Shown piece after piece: positions 14,940-15,468 of a stretch of DNA of 15,468 nucleotides. The number at the start of each line of letters is the position of its first letter. Positions within the stretch are counted from its first letter, which is position 1. The notes beneath the pieces are model-generated. The model saw nothing but the letters and a program-made list of their open reading frames with translations. It ran no database searches and was not told the DNA's origin. Position numbers and translations under genes: made by a program. Origin of the DNA: Candidatus Alcyoniella australis (GTDB taxonomy: Bacteria > Lernaellota > Lernaellaia > JAVCCG01 > Alcyoniellaceae); the NCBI GenBank assembly GCA_030765605.1, contig JAVCCG010000114.1:1-15468 (forward strand), read 5' to 3'.

Positions 14940-14995
14940 GCCTACTTCGCTTCCTTCTTCGCAAAAGCTACGAAGGACAAGCAAGCTTCGTAGGC
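14940..14995. repeat. 56-bp hairpin repeat beside the GIY-YIG gene
   Basis: GCCTAC (14940-14945) pairs with GTAGGC (14990-14995), and an inner CTTCG/CGAAG stem flanks a CAAAAGCTA loop. The inner sequence TTCGCAAAAGCTACGAAGGA belongs, to my recollection, to a dispersed repeat class whose translations give FAKAxxDK or LRxxxxGQ runs in many genomes. CCTACTTCGC recurs at 15290-15299 on the other side of the GIY-YIG gene. Confidence 0.55.
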
Positions 14996-15030
14996 CGAGG
15001 AGCGAAAAGAGCCCGGGCGCGTCCATAAGA

Positions 15031-15270
15031 TCACCAAAAATGTCTATTCGAAAAAGCATGTCCCGATCCGATTTTCAGGTATTTTTCGAACGCCACTGCT
15101 TTGCTCTTGTCATCAAACCAGACGGCAACAACGACCTTCCATGGAGAATATTTCGCTGTGTGCTGGGACTTGCCTGCATTGTGCTCGGAAAGCCGTCTCT
15201 TAATATCGGCCGTAACGCCAATATATCGCTTGCTTAGGTCATTTTGGCTTTTCAGCAGATAGACGTACAT
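15031..15270 (-). CDS. Single-domain GIY-YIG nuclease-superfamily protein (UPF0213/YhbQ-like)
   Basis: The 79-residue product is a complete GIY-YIG domain. It shows YVYLL (2-6) for the GIY strand, RYIG (15-18) for the YIG strand, the catalytic-type Arg in DIKRRLSEHN (22-31) and the metal-binding-type Glu in FEKYLK (Glu62). The end 'IGSGHAFSNRHFW' is a usual C-terminus, so the gene is full length. GAGGTG just before the ATG supports the start. Members are single-strand or structure-specific nucleases of unclear role. Short hairpin-forming repeats flank it on both sides, a pairing I recall from other genomes. It lies 71 bases from the IS end and could have travelled with these elements. Confidence 0.88.
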   Translation of the reverse strand: MYVYLLKSQNDLSKRYIGVTADIKRRLSEHNAGKSQHTAKYSPWKVVVAVWFDDKSKAVAFEKYLKIGSGHAFSNRHFW

Positions 15271-15341
15271 TTCACCTCGTCGTAAAAGCCCTACTTCGCC
15301 TATACTCCGCTCTTTGAAAATCGAGTCATGGTCAATGGCTT

Positions 15342-15468
15342 TGACCTGCCCCCAATCGCTGGTCCGGTTTCTAAGTTAGTCCAACCGCCCTTTTCGGGCT
15401 AGCGTTTTCCATTCCTTTCTTGCCCTGCGCCGCTGCGAATTCGACCGGCGTTAGATTGTTCAGGGCGC
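15342..15468 (-). mobile_element. End of an IS3-type insertion sequence (partial)
   Basis: TGACCTGCCCCCAATCGCTG starting at 15342 has the TG start and the G/C-rich run typical of IS3/IS150-group terminal inverted repeats. It lies 29 bases beyond the stop codon of a transposase whose C-terminus enters the window from the right. The other end and any target duplication are outside the window. Confidence 0.65.
15371..15468 (-). CDS. IS3-family transposase (OrfB-like), C-terminal 31 residues
   Basis: On the minus strand the frame entering at the window edge reads ALNNLTPVEFAAAQGKKGM and ends with TAG at 15373-15371. '.LNNLTPVEFA' is the conserved tail after the last catalytic Glu of IS3-family DDE transposases, which usually reads 'R.H..L...TP.E'. 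The catalytic residues themselves are outside the window. The stop lies close to the terminal inverted repeat, as expected for this family. Whether the whole element is intact cannot be judged here. Confidence 0.7.
   Translation of the reverse strand, partial: ALNNLTPVEFAAAQGKKGMENASPKRAVGLT

Larger units (their letters stand above)
14596..15030. other. 435-base gene-poor stretch
   Basis: It begins AT-rich (14560-14655) and holds a possible divergent promoter zone, a 20-codon ORF with a strong ribosome binding site (14667-14729), about 200 bases with no recognisable feature, and a hairpin repeat at 14940-14995. The plus-strand 73-codon frame at 14807 ends inside that repeat and does not look like a gene. 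Confidence 0.5.

Noticed and set aside
14807-15028. 73-codon plus-strand frame ending ...GAKRARARP
   Set aside because: Its last third is translation of the hairpin repeat at 14940-14995, and it has no ribosome binding site or recognisable domain.

Overview
The window looks like chromosomal DNA of a GC-rich Gram-negative bacterium, probably an uncultured lineage. An outer-membrane efflux protein and a lipoprotein with a lipobox show the double membrane. The very long poly-aspartate linker in that lipoprotein is a style I associate from memory with deltaproteobacteria-like or Lernaellota-type genomes; that placement is a weak guess. No rRNA, tRNA or CRISPR array was found.

Layout: (1) 1-91, minus: first 30 codons of an FHA-domain protein, divergent from a small secreted protein at 434-874. 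(2) 8047 down to 951, minus: a seven-gene efflux operon in the order TetR regulator, TolC-like outer membrane factor, HlyD/YbhG-like adaptor, two ABC ATPases, two ABC-2 permeases. This is the Ybh(G)FSR exporter with its own outer-membrane channel, and with the YbhF double ATPase split into two genes. Junctions are 4-base ATGA overlaps or a 3-base gap, except one: a 122-bp palindromic element sits between the permeases and supplies the stop codon of one and the ribosome binding site of the other. (3) 8235-9812, plus: a GT39-like membrane glycosyltransferase. (4) 9834-10850, minus: the poly-Asp lipoprotein. (5) 10999-11538, plus: a MerR-type HTH fused to PilZ, with a perfect palindrome over its own -10 box. 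(6) 11662-13638, plus: a membrane-anchored NB-ARC/STAND ATPase with five TPRs. (7) 13639-15468: a gene-poor, AT-richer tail with 62-bp direct repeats and an inverted partner, a gene remnant, a 37-residue Lys-rich microprotein, a short leader-like ORF, a hairpin repeat beside a GIY-YIG nuclease gene, and the end of an IS3-type insertion sequence.

How the parts work together: regions 1-5 are mostly compact, GC-rich genes, with the efflux operon as one clear unit run by an autoregulatory TetR protein (near-consensus promoter followed by a 17-bp operator). From about 11.5 kb onward the DNA is accessory in character. The best candidates for unusual biology are the TM-STAND-TPR protein (a possible NLR-like sensor or defence protein), the HTH-PilZ regulator with its palindrome, and the 122-bp palindromic element fitted between two permease genes.
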